Positions 54,265 through 64,000 of a stretch of DNA of 64,000 bases are shown piece after piece. Origin of the DNA: Choricystis sp. odSpoLacu1 (lineage: Eukaryota; Chlorophyta; Trebouxiophyceae); NCBI GenBank assembly GCA_958009055.1, contig OY253661.1, positions 558,001-622,000 of the forward strand, in the 5' to 3' direction. The position numbers were made by a program, and so were the translations under genes. The notes below the pieces were generated by a model. That model did no database searches. It worked only from the letters and a program-made list of their open reading frames with translations, and was not told the origin of the DNA. The stretch's first letter is position 1, and every line of letters begins with the position of its first letter.

Positions 54265-54355
54265 GAGAGAGATAATGTGATATTTGGGTGTGTGCATCTT
54301 GGGTGTGTGATGAACGTGTGTGCTTTCAAACATCACTTTTTTTTTTTCACTCTCT

Positions 54356-57043
54356 TCACGCGCCGCGCTTTGCTTCAGCCGCAAACTCACTCGCCACTCT
54401 GTCCAGCACGTCCGCCTGCACGCTGCCCAGGGCGGCCTCGATACTCTGCATGCTCTGCAGCCCCAGGGAGGGGGCGGGCGGGGGGGTGGGGCCGCCCACA
54501 CCGTCCACCGCGTCTCCGCTGCCGCCCGCGCGCACAAACGGCGACTCGTTGGCACCCCCACCCCCACCACCCTCGGTGACGAGCGCCCCCGACAACGCGC
54601 CCGGCAGCACGGGCGGAGGCCCCATGTCGGCCGACATGGCGGAGGGCAGGGCGAGGGAGCCCACGCCCGCAGAGTGCATGCGCGCGATGTCGTCGCGCAG
54701 CGCCCCCGAAAAGAGGGGGGCGAGGCCGGAGGGAGTCGGCCCGCCCAGGGAGGCGCCCGGGCCCAGGCCGAGGGAGGGCAGGGGACCGCCCAGGGAGGCG
54801 GCTGCGGCTGCGGCTGCCGCCGCCGACGGCGCGCCGGGGGGCGCTGCACCGACAGCCGCAAACGGCGACGGGCGGCACGCCGCGCCATCGACGACCGTGC
54901 CTCCCCCCGCCCCCGCGCGCGGCGCAAAGGCGGAGGCCGAGGGCGCGATTCCCGGGGGGGGCGGCATCAGGGGGGCGGGCGGGGGCGGCATGGCGGGGGC
55001 GGCGGCGGCAGCGGCCGCCGCTGCCGCGGCAGCCGCGGCCGCGCGCCGCGCCGACGTGCGCCCCGCCCCGCCTCCCGCCCCCAGCCCGCCCCCCCCCGCC
55101 GCCACAAACGCGTCCGAGTCGGCGGGGTGGATGGCCCACCCCGGGTGGCCGGGCTGCCACCACGCGGCCGCCGCGCGCGGGCGCAGCCCGCGGACGGCGT
55201 CGCGTTGGGCGGGGGAGAGCTGCGCCGTCAGCGTTGCCTCCAGCCCGCCTGAAGGGCCGGGAGCCACAAGGCCCAGGGGGCGGTCCAGGTCGACGTCGCC
55301 CAGGCGGGCGGCGAAGAGCAGGCCCTGGGTCGCACCCGGCGGCGCACCACCGGACGCGTCGCGCGGCGCGCCCGGCCCGGGAGGGTCCGCGTACCACACG
55401 CGCGCCCTCGAGTCGGCGACGACGGCGCGCAGGGCATGGTCGCGGGCGTCGTCCCACTTTTCTTTGGACAGTTTGAGGACCTGGGGAGACAAGAGGTGTG
55501 GGAGCGTTTTGTCTTTGTTTTTTTCGCGCGCTCTCACCACCACCCACCCTCTCTCTTTCTCTCACCTGCTGCAGCTTCTGCCTCAAATGACCATCCCCCT
55601 CCGCCAGCAGCGCCAACCGCCTGAACTGGCCCACGGATTCCACACAGTTGTCGGGGACGCGCGCGTCCACACCGACCGCGGCAGCAGACCCCACAATGTC
55701 CTGCAGCTTTTTGACCGTCTCCTTGCCCATGTGCTCCAGCTTGGACACGTGGTCGTCCACGTTGGGAATCTCCACCTTGCCCGCGGTGCGGGTGCGGCGG
55801 GTGGCCACGACAAAGCCTTCCGAGACGGCGTGGCGGGCGGGGGGCGCCCCCCCCTTGGCGCCGCACGCGGCCGCGACAGCGCGGACGAGCAGGCGGAACG
55901 GGGGCTTGCGCCCCGACAGCAGGGCTTCTGATGAGTCGGTGACGTGCAGGTCGGGCAGGGGGGCGGTGCCGCCTGTCAGGTGCAGGGTGACGCGGCCGTC
56001 GGCCGCGTGGCCGCCCCCCGCGCCCGCGCCGAGCAGGGGGGCCCCTTTGTTGTTCAGCAGCAGGACGGCGGCATCCAGGTCGGTGCCACGCTCAGCGCCC
56101 GCCTCCAGGCAGCGGGCGTCGTACGCGTTGCCGTCCAGGACGCAGACCTCCAGGTGGCACCCCGCGAGCGCGTCGGGGGGGGCGGGCAGGCCGGTGGCGC
56201 GGTCGATGACTTCGACGCGGATGGGGGCGTCGCACTTGGCGCGCAGGACGTCGTTGACGAGGTACTGGTGGGGTGCGTCGGTGTGGGGAAACAAGGGTGA
56301 GGGGAGGGCGACAGGTTTTGTTGCTCTTCCCCCCCCTCTTTCTCCCCCCCACACACTCACCTTGGTCGCAAAGTTGACGGAGCAGCGCCGGCGCGGGTTG
56401 TGCTCGCACAGGGCGCACTGGGCGTCCAGGCAGCCGAGCGACCTGTGGGGAAGAAGAAAGGAGGAAAGGAAAAAACACAAGAGGGTGAGACGCGCACACA
56501 CACCCCGCTTTCCACCCAAAACAAACCCACCACACAACACATCCAAACTCACAAGCAGTCATGCCGGAACACGAGCTGCAGCTCGCGCGCCTCCCCCCCC
56601 CGCCCGCGCTCGGGCAGGGGCAGGCGCGAGATCGCGGCCGCGGCAGCCGACCGCACGTCCGCGGGGCCCAGGCTGGGGCAGGCGCGAGCGGCAAAGGCGC
56701 CCGCAAACTGGACGAGGCGGGCTCGGACGTAGTCCTGAAGAGGGTGGGGGGAGAGGAGAACGTGGGTGAAATGCAAGCGGCATTGTAGCGGTGCGCGCGC
56801 GCGGCGGTGGGCCTCTCGGCGCGCCCCCGCCAAGCGCTGGCGCCCGCCTCGGCGGCAGATGGCAGCATGTGCGCGCGTGCAGTTGTGCAGCGGGCGTGGT
56901 CCCTTGGCGAGCAGGGGAGGCGTGGACAGAGCCCAAAGCGCGCGTGATTTTGGGACGACGCGCGCACGCACGCTGCTCACCTCCAGCACGCGCTGCGGCA
57001 CGCCCTCCAGCTCGGGTGGGAGCCGGACGGCTCTGTCGCTCAT
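54356..57043 (-). CDS. CALMODULIN-BINDING PROTEIN 60 (CBP60)-like
   Basis: Five exons: 57043-56981, 56734-56553, 56442-56361, 56264-55566 and 55480-54356, all phases consistent, give 716 residues. Matches to the CBP60 core are in order: [10 protein letters not shown] and [111 protein letters not shown], and [20 protein letters not shown]. In land plants CBP60 proteins bind DNA and often calmodulin, and drive immune and stress genes. The C-terminal 250 residues are Ala/Gly/Pro-rich, and a calmodulin-binding helix was not identified. The NPRRRCS segment contains a Cys-rich patch that could be structural. Confidence 0.72.
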
Positions 57044-57196
57044 GATGAGTGTGTGGGATGGGGGGAGGGAGGTTGCGTTTGCGAAAAGCAAAACGAGAGT
57101 GACAACGTCAAACCCTCACAAAACTCTTGCGTGGCGCCCATTTTTCGCCGCCCGCGGCCCCTTCTGTCCACGACACACTCCTCTCCATTGCCCAGC

Positions 57197-58678
57197 ATGG
57201 CTCACCCCCCACCCGCCACCGTCATCGTGCACCCCCTCGTCCTGCTGTCCGTGGTGGACCACTGGCGCCGCTCCGCGCGCGACACGCGCAAGCGCGTCGT
57301 CGGCGTGCTGCTGGGGGAGAGGGTGGGGACGGGGGCCGCGGCGCGGGTGGATGTGACCAACTCGTTTGCGGGTGAGTGTGGGGGAGATGAGGGGGTGGAG
57401 AGGGGCGGCACAACACACCGCCGCTCGCCCCAATCCCGATGCGCGCACGAAAAAGCGAAGAGCACATGCGCTCCCCAGGCTGGCGCGCCGCCCCCGCGAC
57501 CCTTGCTGTTAGCGCAGGCTGTTGATAGAGCGTATGTGTGGCGTGTGGAGGACGAACGGAGGGTCGCGCGGGATGAGGGCGGGCGCTCGCTGTTCAGACA
57601 TCAGAACACCCGATCGGGGGCAGCGGGCGCTCTGCCCCTCCCTGTCGGCCCCACTCTCACCCTCCAACACACCTACACCCACACCCACCACACACAGTCC
57701 CCTTTGAGGAGGATGAACGCGACCCCGCCGTCTGGTTCTTCGACCACTCGTACGCAGAGGCGATGCTCGCCATGTTCCGCAAGGTCAACGGTGAGTATTG
57801 TTGTGTGCTGTGCGAGAGAGAGAGACAGAGAGAGAGCCCGTGTTTGAGTTGGGGACGAAAAAAAAAAACGACCAAAAAAACCCTAACAAAACCCATTTTT
57901 CCCCTCCCCTCCAGCCCGGGAGCGCGTCGTCGGCTGGTACTCCACCTCTCCCCGCCTCACCCCCGCCGACATGGCCATCCACGATGTGGTGTCCCGGCTG
58001 ACCCCCTCCCCCATCCTGCTGACGTGTGCTGCTGCCCCCGCTGACGTGGCGGCCGCAGGCGCGGGCGGGCGGCTGACCGCCGCCTACGCAGCAATCGACG
58101 CTGCCCGGGAGGACGGCTCCCGCGCCGGCACGCGCGAGTTTGTGACGGTGCCGACTGAAGTCGGGGCCACAGAGGCGGAGGAGGTGGGCGTCGAACACTT
58201 GTTGCGCGACGTTCGCGACGGTGGCGGCCCGGGCGGCGGCGTGCACGGCGCGCGCACCCCGGGAGGCGACGCCGCCGCCCTGGCCACCGGCGTCGCAGGG
58301 CTGGCGTCTCGGCTGACGGCGGCGGCCGCCTATGCTGATGCTGTGGCGGCGGGCACGCTACCCCCAAACCATGACATCATCGCTGATCTCCAATCCGCCC
58401 TCAACGACGCCCCCTCCCTCTCCGGCGGTGGCGGCGACGCCGTGGCCGCCGCCCTGGGCGCCCGCGCCAATGACGGCGCCCTGGCCACGTACGTGGGGGC
58501 GGCGGTGCGGGCGGTGCTGGCGCTGCACGCGCTGGTGGACAACCGGGAGGCGGCGGCCGCGGCGGCGGCCGCGGCGGCGAGCAAGGGGGACGCGGCCAAG
58601 GCGGCCGACGGCGACAAGGGCGACAAGGGCGCTGCTGTCGACGGCGACAAAGAGAACACGGCGGTCAAGAAGGAGTGA
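57197..58678 (+). CDS. RPN8: 26S proteasome regulatory subunit RPN8 (MPN domain)
   Basis: Three exons: 57197-57371, 57698-57790 and 57915-58678, both junctions in phase 1, give 343 residues. The MPN domain reads [70 protein letters not shown], and the conserved [12 protein letters not shown]. The JAMM zinc ligands (HxH...D) of RPN11 are absent, as expected for RPN8, which pairs with RPN11 in the proteasome lid. The C-terminal helix for lid bundling ([17 protein letters not shown]) is followed by an Ala/Lys/Asp-rich tail ending VKKE. Confidence 0.96.
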
Positions 58679-60506
58679 GAGAGGGGGTTGGGGTGGGTGC
58701 GCCTCTGTTTCGTTTAACAAACGCAGTTTTTCTTCTTCTTCTCGCCCGACCACACTTTCCCCTCAATTTCGGCTCGCCCCACCCCGAGAAACAACGTGCC
58801 TGTGCTCGACGCCGTCGACCAGGTCACCGGGTGGCCATGTGACACGTGCTCGCCAGCGCGCTGCGCCAGGTGAAACGGCACGCAACGTGTTTTTGGATTC
58901 TTTGTTTCCCAGCTCCCCCCCCCCGCTCTCCCTTCTTTGTCTTGTGTAGTTGTGATGGGGTTTTTCCCTTTTTCTCTGTTTTACAAAAAAAAACGTCGCC
59001 CGACGTGTGTGGGGTTGGTGTGGCCGCCCACCCACCCGCCTTCCTGCGCGCGCCCGCGCGCGCTGGGGGCGCCTTTCCGCCCCACACAGCACACAGTGTG
59101 CTGGAGCGGTGGGGGGGATGGCGCGTGTGCGTGCTCATGCTACTGCAGTCGCACCGACGTGGGGTGAGTGCGGGGGTAGAGGGAGGGAGTGCGTGTGTGC
59201 GTTGTGTGATTGAGATGGAAAGCGGGGGGGGCCCAGCGCGCGCGGTGAACGCGCGCGCGGGTGGTTCCCTCGGTGCCGTCCCGTCCCTCCCACACGGTCC
59301 AGCGCCACAAGGGGCACTGGGCGGGTGTGTGTGAGTGTGTGTGTGTGTGTGCGTGGTGTGCAGTCGTTCCCGTCCCACCCCCGCGTGAGCACACGCGGCC
59401 CAGAGGCCGCGGTGCGTGTGGTGCGGGGGTGAGGGGATGTGGGAAGGCCCCCCTTCCCAAACCAACGGTCGGGGGCGGGCGAGGAAGCGCCCACCCCGGG
59501 TGTGTGTCACCGTGTGTTTGGAAGGGGGGCACGCAGATCGGCGAGCGGCAGTCGTGGGGGTGGGGGTGGGGTGTGTGTGTGGATTTTTCGATTCTATTTT
59601 ATAAGAGGAGAAAAGGAGGCGAGTCGGCAACACGCGCGGCGTGGCGCGGCGTGTGCGGGCGGGGGGGCGGCAACACCCTGCCACAGGTTCGGGACGGAAG
59701 GAAAAAGGAGTGTGTGATACGCGCGGGTGGGCGCGTATTTTTTTTTGAAAGGGGTCCAAGGGTGGGGAGGGAACAGCAAACAAAAGATGTGACGTGCTAA
59801 ACGTGCTTCGGGGGGGCGGTGTGTGTGGGGTGCAAAGAGTGGCCAAAAAAGGGGGGTGGGGTTAAAAGTTGCCACAGGGCGGGGTGGGGTGTGTGTGCGC
59901 GTGTGCCTCGAAACAAACAAGCAAAAACACGCCACGAAAAGAAGTCGGCTCAGCAGCGCGGGGGAGGGAGGGTGGGTGTGTGGGCATCCAGGCGCGCCGG
60001 CTCTAAGGATGGGGGGGTCAAGTGTGTGTGTAGATGGCGGGTAGGGAAGCACGGGCTTGTCGGGGCAAAAGGGGGCGGGGGGGACACCACATGCAGGATA
60101 AACACAAGGGCACACAAAAGCGGGCGAGGGTGGTGAAAAAAAAAATATGTCGGCACACGGACAAAAATCCCAGGGGGAGAAGGGGCGTGGGGTTGAAGGC
60201 GGGGTGCAAACAAAAGCGGCGCGCGTCACCGACGACGACGACAGGTGGGTGGGTGCGTGGGGGCGTCGCGCGAGGCTCACAATGCACACGCGCACGCCAC
60301 GCGCACGGCCCACACCACGGCCGTCGTCGTCGGGACCAGCGCCGGCAGCGACAAGGCGGCATGATAAGTATGTTTTTTTTAAAAAAAAGGAGGGGAGGAA
60401 AGGCGGGGTTGTCGGTCTCCTTCTTCCTTGCTCGCTCCCCTCTCTTTTTCGTCTTCGATGTGTGTGTTGGTGTTGTGTGAGGACCGTGAGCCACGCACCA
60501 CCTCCT
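58679..60506. other. 1.8-kb gene-free region rich in G and GT tracts
   Basis: Convergent space between RPN8 (+) and the MRL1-like gene (-). The plus strand from 59000 to 60250 is G/GT-rich. A 340-residue minus-strand ORF (59846-58824) is Pro/His/Thr-rich, composition-driven, and was not accepted. No tRNA, snRNA or protein gene was recognised. Confidence 0.55.
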
Positions 60507-63500
60507 TCAATAATAGCCACCGCCAAACAGGGACGCCACCGCGCCCCCGCCATCGTGCGCGGGGGGCGGCGGCGGCGGCGTGCCGTACAGCGGGGCGGGC
60601 GCGCTGCCGCCGCAGCCCGCCTGGCGGGCGATGATGCGGGCGGTCAGGGCTTCGGCGGCGGCCAGGGCGGGGGTGCCGGCCTCCGTGTAGCCGGTGAGGG
60701 AGGCGAGGGCGGACGGCCACGCGGGCAGCGCGCCCACCGCGCGCCGCCCGGCCGCCATCAGGGCGGCCGCCACGAGGGAGGGACGCTGCTGGGCAAGCAC
60801 GACGTCGCGCAGGGCGTCGCTGGCAGCTGCGAAAGCGGCGCCCGCGGCTGCGCGGCGGGAGGCGGGGTCTGCGACGTCGGCGCCGAGGCGCGTGGCATAA
60901 AGTGCCAGCCAGTCCAGCGCAGGAGCGGCATCCACGTCGCCGTGCACGCAGGCGGCCACGTTGGCCTCCATGCGCTCCAGGGCGGCGGGGGGGTAGAGGG
61001 CGGCGGCAGCGGCCAGGGCGAGGGGGGGTTCGGGGCCGCGCCCAGGCGCGCGCGCCGCGACGCGTAGGCACGCCGCCACAAACAGCGAGTGCAGCTGCCC
61101 CGTGACGCCGCGAACGCCGGTGGCCATGACGCGGTCCATGAGGCCGACGGCGGCGTGCAGGGCGGCGGGGGAGGCGCCCAGGGCGGCGGCCGCGTGGGCG
61201 GCGGCCGCGACCAGGCCGTCGCGCTGTTGCAGGTAGAGCGGGGCGGCGGCCGCCAGGGAGGTCAGGGAGGATGCGTGGCGGGCTTCGACTGCTGCCAGGG
61301 CGGCGTGTGCGGCGGCGGCTTCTGCGGCGGCGGCGGCGGCCGCGTCCGCGCACTCGGCGGTGGGCGTGTCTGCGCGCGCGGCGCCCGCGCCGCCGCCGCC
61401 ACCGCACACGGCGTCGTGGTACGCGTCAAAGGCGGGGGACAGCAACCACTTGCGCAGGACGGGGGCGGGCGCCTCCAGCCGCCCCGTGCGCGCGTGGTCG
61501 GGGGCGGCGCGGAAGGGCGCGCCGCCGCCGGCCAGCGTGGCGGCCACCGCGTCGCGAACCGTGGCCGCATGCCCCTGGGCGCGCGCGTGTTCACCGCCTC
61601 CATTGACGAGCACCACTTTGCGGGCGGCGTCCAGGGAGCAGGGTGGGGGGGGGACGCCAGCGCCCGAGCCAGCGAGCGCGCCGCGCGCGGCCGCCGCGGC
61701 TGCCGCGCGCTCAGACCGCAGCCACGCCGCCGCCCCCAGCACGGCTGCACCCGCAGTCAACGCCTGGACATCCACTTTGAGGGTGCCCTTTTTGACGAGC
61801 TCGGCGGGAGGGGGGAGAGCGCCTGCTGCGAGTGCCGCGCCGTGCAGCGACGCGGCTTTCGCGCGCGCCCACGCCACGCCCGTCGCCCACAGCGTGTCGA
61901 CCACGCTGGACACGACGGCCGCGTGCGCGGTGCAGCCCGCAGCCAGCATGGCTTCATAGGTGGCGGCCGCGTCCGCCCAGGCGCCCGCCTTCTTGTAGGC
62001 GCGGATGAGGTTGGCGTGGGAGACAGCGTCGGGGACGACGCCCGCGTCGGCCATCGCGTCGAAGGCGGCGCGCGCGCGGCCCGCCTCTCCACCGTGCGCA
62101 CACGCTGCAATGACGGAGTTGAAGGCGGCTGCATCAGCGGGGACGCCCGCGGCGCGCATGCGGTCAAACAGGCCGGACGCCGCGTCCCAGTGGCCCGCTT
62201 TTTCGCAGGCGGCCAGCGCGCCGCCATACGCGGCGCGCGCGCCCGCCGTGTCGGCATCAGTCGGCGGAATCGCAGCCGCCACCGCGTCCAAGCCGGCATC
62301 GTCTCGCCCGACTGCCGTCAACAGGGCGGTGAACATCTTGGTGTTGGGGGGCACGCCGTCGGCCGCCATGCGCCGGTAAACCGCCAACGCGCGCCGCGCG
62401 TCGCCGCCGCGCGATGCGCACACCAGGGCCGCGTTGTAAGCAGGGGCGTCCAGGGGGGACAGAGGCGGGGGTTCTCCGGTGGGAGGTGGCGGCGGCGGCC
62501 TGGGCGCGGTTTCGCCGTCGCCGTGGGGAACGCGCGGCAACCCCGGCGCGCGCGCCACGACACGCAAATCGTCCAGCGCGGCCAGCGCCACGTCAGCCGC
62601 CCCAGCGCGCGCCGCCACATCCACCAACGCGCGCACAGAGGGCGGGTGGCGGGGGGCTCCCGCAGCAGCCAGCGCGGCGTGCGCTTCACACGCGAGCGGC
62701 GCGTCGCCCGCACGGAGCGCGGCCCTCAACAGCGCGGCCGCTGCGCCGCCGCCGTCGGCCAGGCCGCGCGACCGCATCTCGGCCACCAGGTCCAGGGCTT
62801 GGCGCAGTTGTTGCCAGCCGCCGCAGGCGTCCACCATGGCTACATAGGCGGGGGCGGTGGCGAGGCGGGCGGGGGGGGTGCCCGGCGGCGCGCGGCGTGC
62901 CCAGTCGAAGAGTTGCCACGCGCGGAAGGCGGCACCGCCCGCGGCTAACAGGGCCAGGGCATCCGCAAAGGCGGCCGGGTCCAGGGACGCCAGGGTGGAG
63001 GGGGGCAGGGCGTGCTCGAGGGCGGTGCCCGCGTCGGCGTCGAGGGGGAGGCGGTCGATGATGGCGCGAACGTCAGCAGCTGATGGAGGTGGAGGGGGGG
63101 GAGGCACCCCCCCGCCTCCATTCAGCGTGGCACAACCCTCATTGGGCGGCCTCGGCGGCGTGCCGGCGGGCCGGCCAAAGGCGGCCAGCACGGACGCGAG
63201 CGGCGCGGTGGACGGCGTGGCGCCACCCGCAAGTGCGCTGCTCGCGGCCGCGGCAGCCGCGTCGCCTGCCGCCCACAGTTCGGCGAGGCCGGTGGCTGAG
63301 CCCGAGGCAGCAGGGGCGCGCCGCCCGGGAGGAGGCACGGGCGCCCCGCCCAGCAGGTCGGCGAGGGAGCCAGAGCCTGCGGAACCCGGGAGGGGGCCCG
63401 CGCCCGCGCTTGCCGACCGCTCGGGCACCGCGCGCGAGGCGGAGGGTGGCGGGGGAGGCGCCAGGTCGGAGGCGTCACCACCGTCCTGCCCGAACGCGGC

Positions 63501-63722
63501 CAGCGCGGCCAGGCGGGCGGTGAGGGAGTCGGTGGCGGCGGCGACCGCGTCGGGGGGCGACGCCGCCGCGCGCGCGCCCGCGTCGGCCGCGGTCACCGCC
63601 GCCGCCAGCGCGTCGCTCGACAGCTCCCACTCGGGGGCGGCGGGGCCAACGCCGCCCGCGGACGACGTGCCGGACGACAGGGCGGACACGGGCGACCCCG
63701 CCGAGTCGCGCGAGGCGGCGAG
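60507..63722 (-). CDS. PPR protein, MRL1-like; 5' exon(s) outside or at the right edge
   Basis: The visible part is one long exon of 1,071 residues. Its 5' boundary is a CAG acceptor after a C-rich, CA-rich tract (63723 on). The first exon is not identified and probably lies beyond the window. Classical PPR units occupy about residues 285-640: PAYVAMVDACGGWQQLRQAL, PAYNAALVCASRGGDARRAL, TKMFTALLTAVGRDDAG, AAFNSVIAACAHGGEAGRAR, VSHANLIRAYKKAGAWADAA. The C-terminal part contains TGRLEAPAPVLRKWLLSPAF and a helical cyclin-box-like region (AAVGLMDRVMATG), which resembles MRL1. In Chlamydomonas and Arabidopsis MRL1 stabilises the rbcL mRNA in the chloroplast. The N-terminal 250 residues are Ala/Pro/Ser-rich and disordered. 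Family PPR is firm; MRL1 orthology is likely, not proven. Confidence 0.8.
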   Translation of the reverse strand, partial: LAASRDSAGSPVSALSSGTSSAGGVGPAAPEWELSSDALAAAVTAADAGARAAASPPDAVAAATDSLTARLAALAAFGQDGGDASDLAPPPPPSASRAVPERSASAGAGPLPGSAGSGSLADLLGGAPVPPPGRRAPAASGSATGLAELWAAGDAAAAAASSALAGGATPSTAPLASVLAAFGRPAGTPPRPPNEGCATLNGGGGVPPPPPPPSAADVRAIIDRLPLDADAGTALEHALPPSTLASLDPAAFADALALLAAGGAAFRAWQLFDWARRAPPGTPPARLATAPAYVAMVDACGGWQQLRQALDLVAEMRSRGLADGGGAAAALLRAALRAGDAPLACEAHAALAAAGAPRHPPSVRALVDVAARAGAADVALAALDDLRVVARAPGLPRVPHGDGETAPRPPPPPPTGEPPPLSPLDAPAYNAALVCASRGGDARRALAVYRRMAADGVPPNTKMFTALLTAVGRDDAGLDAVAAAIPPTDADTAGARAAYGGALAACEKAGHWDAASGLFDRMRAAGVPADAAAFNSVIAACAHGGEAGRARAAFDAMADAGVVPDAVSHANLIRAYKKAGAWADAAATYEAMLAAGCTAHAAVVSSVVDTLWATGVAWARAKAASLHGAALAAGALPPPAELVKKGTLKVDVQALTAGAAVLGAAAWLRSERAAAAAAARGALAGSGAGVPPPPCSLDAARKVVLVNGGGEHARAQGHAATVRDAVAATLAGGGAPFRAAPDHARTGRLEAPAPVLRKWLLSPAFDAYHDAVCGGGGGAGAARADTPTAECADAAAAAAAEAAAAHAALAAVEARHASSLTSLAAAAPLYLQQRDGLVAAAAHAAAALGASPAALHAAVGLMDRVMATGVRGVTGQLHSLFVAACLRVAARAPGRGPEPPLALAAAAALYPPAALERMEANVAACVHGDVDAAPALDWLALYATRLGADVADPASRRAAAGAAFAAASDALRDVVLAQQRPSLVAAALMAAGRRAVGALPAWPSALASLTGYTEAGTPALAAAEALTARIIARQAGCGGSAPAPLYGTPPPPPPAHDGGGAVASLFGGGYY

Positions 63723-64000
63723 CTGGGTGTGAGGTGGGTGTGTGGTGGGTGAGTGTGTGTGGGGGGGGGGGACCGCGCGCGTGGTGGTGAGGGGGGGCGC
63801 GCGGTCGAAATTCGAGACGTGCTCTGTGGGCCCCCGCGCACGCCCCTGCCCACCGCCGCCGCAAGCATCCACCCGTGCCAATCACAGACACCCCTCTGCC
63901 GTCGACGGAGGCAGCGCCGAGGCGGCGCCGTGAGCAGGGCGCCCCGCCCCAACACACAGCGCGGTCCGCAGGGGGGGGGGGGGGGCGCGACGGCGCGCAG
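63723..64000. other. Upstream intron of the MRL1-like gene
   Basis: The minus-strand sequence before the exon is C-rich with CA repeats, typical of the 3' part of introns in this genome. The ORF extends through it without an ATG, but its sequence is not protein-like. C and G runs at 63761-63770 and 63972-63986. No first exon was identified. Confidence 0.45.

Noticed and set aside
54387..56552. Single 721-residue ORF across the CBP60-like introns
   Set aside because: Reads through clear GTGAGT/CAG introns and leaves the CBP60 frame after the 55,566 donor; the spliced model keeps the family motifs.
58824..59846. 340-residue minus-strand ORF in the 1.8-kb gap
   Set aside because: Pro/His/Thr low-complexity reading of GT-rich DNA, no domain, no splice or start context, third positions not biased as in real genes here.
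60507..63881. Start of the PPR protein at 63881
   Set aside because: That codon is not ATG in a sensible context and the first 50 residues are translation of an intron-like C/CA-rich tract ending in CAG at 63723.
1..64000. Bacterial operon, phage, transposon or CRISPR system
   Set aside because: Introns, cytosolic and organelle-targeted eukaryotic proteins and an intron-bearing tRNA show nuclear eukaryotic DNA; no transposase, integrase, terminal repeat or repeat-spacer array was seen.

Overview
The window is nuclear DNA from a compact, very GC-rich eukaryote. Genes are 100-600 bp apart and most are split by short introns of about 40-670 bp. Donors are nearly always GTGAGT-like or GTGCGT-like, and acceptors end in C-rich tracts plus CAG. 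Gene content points to a green-lineage phototroph: FZL fused to a ThiE-like domain, a RAF2/PCD-like plastid protein, an MRL1-like PPR protein, a RAP-domain protein, an OSB-type organellar SSB, a plant-type GATA factor, an ACR-type ACT-repeat protein, TML of the TPLATE complex, a CBP60-like protein and a SIAMESE-related-like protein. Extreme GC with this plant-like repertoire suggests a small green alga, perhaps Prasinoderma-like. That placement is inference and no search was run.

Layout, left to right. 1-5.4 kb: 3' end of a class III PI3-kinase, a GATA factor, a small putative endocytic adaptor, a small unknown protein and a secreted cupin-like protein. 5.6-13.3 kb: Rab1, an MMACHC-like cobalamin protein, a coiled-coil protein, a SIAMESE-related-like CDK inhibitor candidate and an ER HYOU1/GRP170-type Hsp70. 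13.7-17.2 kb: an intron-containing tRNA-Asp and a TTL-like protein. 17.4-23.3 kb: ACT-repeat protein, OSB and ribosomal protein eL15. 23.4-30.5 kb: a TFIIS-N-domain protein, a doubtful ORF with an in-frame stop, SAP30-like, TML and a two-RRM protein. 31.1-39.1 kb: a small membrane protein, MED4-like, a mitochondrial ATP synthase 24-kDa-like subunit, RAF2/PCD-like, TspO and CCT7. 39.2-51.5 kb: FZL, RAP protein, KH protein and Sec24. 51.7-64 kb: a conserved plastid membrane protein, an HPt protein, CBP60-like, Rpn8 and the MRL1-like PPR protein, which runs off the right edge.

The genes do not form one pathway. This is ordinary housekeeping and organelle-biogenesis content with many divergent pairs sharing short promoters. 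Themes that recur are membrane traffic (PI3K, Rab1, Sec24, TML, adaptor), plastid/Rubisco biogenesis (RAF2, MRL1-like, FZL, RAP) and proteostasis (HYOU1, CCT7, Rpn8).

An important caveat concerns the sequence. In at least eight genes the reading frame changes inside a run of about 5-14 C or G, and strong homology continues in the next frame. The simplest reading is miscounted homopolymers in the assembly, so the exact protein sequences of these genes need correction.
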